Shown here piece by piece: positions 63,084 to 64,000 of a stretch of 64,000 nucleotides of DNA (position 1 is the first letter of the stretch; the number at the start of each line of letters is the position of its first letter). The position numbers and the translations under genes were made by a program. A model generated the notes under the pieces. The model did not search any database and was not told the DNA's origin. It saw only the letters and a list, made by a program, of their open reading frames with translations. The DNA comes from Niabella drilacis (GTDB lineage Bacteria; Bacteroidota; Bacteroidia; Chitinophagales; Chitinophagaceae). The DNA lies in NCBI RefSeq assembly GCF_900101395.1, contig NZ_FMZO01000002.1:509840-573839 (forward strand). Reading direction: 5' to 3'.

Positions 63084-64000
63084 ATGAAGAAATTGCCTTT
63101 TATTGACTTAAGTGTGATCCTGCTTTACCTGGTTGCCATGGTACTGGTAGGATACCTGTTCTCAAAGAAGAACAAAAATGCCGATCAGTTCACAACAGCC
63201 TCCGGCCGTATACCGGGCTGGGCGGTGGGACTTTCTATTTATGCCACTTTTTTGAGCAGCAACACGTTTCTTGGCGTTCCGGGAAAAGCTTTTGGAAGCA
63301 ACTGGAATGCATTTGCGTTCAGCCTTTCCATGCCGCTGGCAGCCTGGGTAGCAGCAAAATACTTTGTTCCGTTCTACCGCGGTGTAGGCGAAGTATCGGC
63401 CTATACCAACCTGGAGAAGCGGTTTGGCCCCTGGGCCCGCACCTATGCCGTGATCTGTTTTTTGCTCACGCAGATCGCCCGTATGGGATCCATCTTCTTT
63501 GGCTTGTCGCTTACACTTCAGGCGCTTACCGGGTTTAATATGCAGGTTATTATGCTGGTTACGGGGGCCTGTATCATCCTTTATACAGTGATGGGGGGCA
63601 TCGAAGCGGTGATCTGGACGGAAGTGGTACAGGGTATTTTAAAAACACTGGGCGCTATCCTTATCGTATACCTGGTTATCTCCAATGTAAACGGAGGCAT
63701 TTCTACGATCATGGATATCGGGAAGGCGGATCATAAATTCAGTTTGGGCGGCCTGAACCTCGACTTTACCAGTTCCGGTTTTTGGGTGGTGCTGTTATAC
63801 GGCTTCTTTATCAATCTTAATAATTTTGGTATGGATCAGAACTATGTGCAGCGCTATCATACCGCCACCTCTCAAAAGGAAGCAGCCCGCTCAGTCTGGC
63901 TCTGTGTCTGGATCTATATCCCGGCATCCCTGCTGTTCTTTATCATTGGTACCTGCCTGTACGCCTATTACCAGCTCAACCCGGCATTGCTGGATGCGGT
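63084..64000 (+). CDS. Sodium:solute symporter (SSS family), 3' end cut off by the window
   Basis: The first 305 codons are present. The N terminus (PFIDLSVILLYLVAMVLVGYLF) and blocks YATFLSSNTFLGVPGKAF, YTNLEKRFGPWARTYA, YTVMGGIEAVIWTEVVQG and FGMDQNYVQRY are characteristic of SSS transporters for sialic acid, sugars or other solutes. About eight membrane helices are visible before the window ends. As the inner-membrane partner of the SusCD system it likely brings the released monomer into the cytoplasm. Confidence 0.88.
   Translation, partial: MKKLPFIDLSVILLYLVAMVLVGYLFSKKNKNADQFTTASGRIPGWAVGLSIYATFLSSNTFLGVPGKAFGSNWNAFAFSLSMPLAAWVAAKYFVPFYRGVGEVSAYTNLEKRFGPWARTYAVICFLLTQIARMGSIFFGLSLTLQALTGFNMQVIMLVTGACIILYTVMGGIEAVIWTEVVQGILKTLGAILIVYLVISNVNGGISTIMDIGKADHKFSLGGLNLDFTSSGFWVVLLYGFFINLNNFGMDQNYVQRYHTATSQKEAARSVWLCVWIYIPASLLFFIIGTCLYAYYQLNPALLDA

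Overview
The window reads as chromosomal DNA of a Bacteroidota bacterium, probably from the Chitinophagaceae. The evidence is two SusC/SusD pairs with fasciclin and surface lipoproteins, a tig/clpP/clpX cluster with two clpP genes, ribonuclease Y, AT-rich translation starts without clear Shine-Dalgarno sequences, and a DUF6934-like protein. The genus is an inference; no 16S rRNA gene is present.

Positions 1-20,000 are mostly core genome. The protein-quality-control cluster (clpX, two clpP, tig) is on the minus strand and is interrupted by a plus-strand metallophosphoesterase and a damaged small gene. Then come tRNA-Leu(UAG), a DUF6934-type two-gene unit, relA/spoT, purA, a hyperacidic protein, pabB (with a perfect terminator-like hairpin over its start), an orphan LuxR-type response regulator, a lipocalin-like lipoprotein, a two-gene ABC transporter, a lytic transglycosylase, gatA and tatA.

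Positions 20,001-32,900 hold a SusC/SusD/fasciclin/DUF5007-like uptake operon with no enzyme, preceded by a 16-bp inverted repeat whose halves each contain a LacI-type operator. These are followed by rplS, a Bcr/CflA-type MFS exporter, two tandem outer-membrane barrel paralogs, rny, a fully palindromic 167-bp MITE-like element and a gene remnant beside it.

Positions 32,894-64,000 form one large catabolic island of 23 genes. Exported parts are a second SusC/SusD pair, a sialidase-like propeller, an SGNH esterase lipoprotein and two tandem propeller proteins of an uncharacterised family. Inner-membrane parts are an MFS and a sodium:solute symporter. Cytoplasmic parts are two ceramidase-type amidases without signal peptides, a NagA-like deacetylase, a NagB-like protein lacking several catalytic and phosphate-binding residues, a class III aminotransferase, an FGGY kinase, two aldo/keto reductases, two SDRs (one without the catalytic Lys), a Gfo/Idh/MocA oxidoreductase, an iron alcohol dehydrogenase, an aldehyde dehydrogenase, and DhnA- and HpcH/HpaI-type aldolases. 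One AraC regulator sits inside the island, and similar sequence motifs recur in front of several of its transcription units. My inference is a dedicated pathway for an N-acylated amino sugar or amino-polyol that differs from the N-acetylglucosamine route. The substrate cannot be read from sequence.
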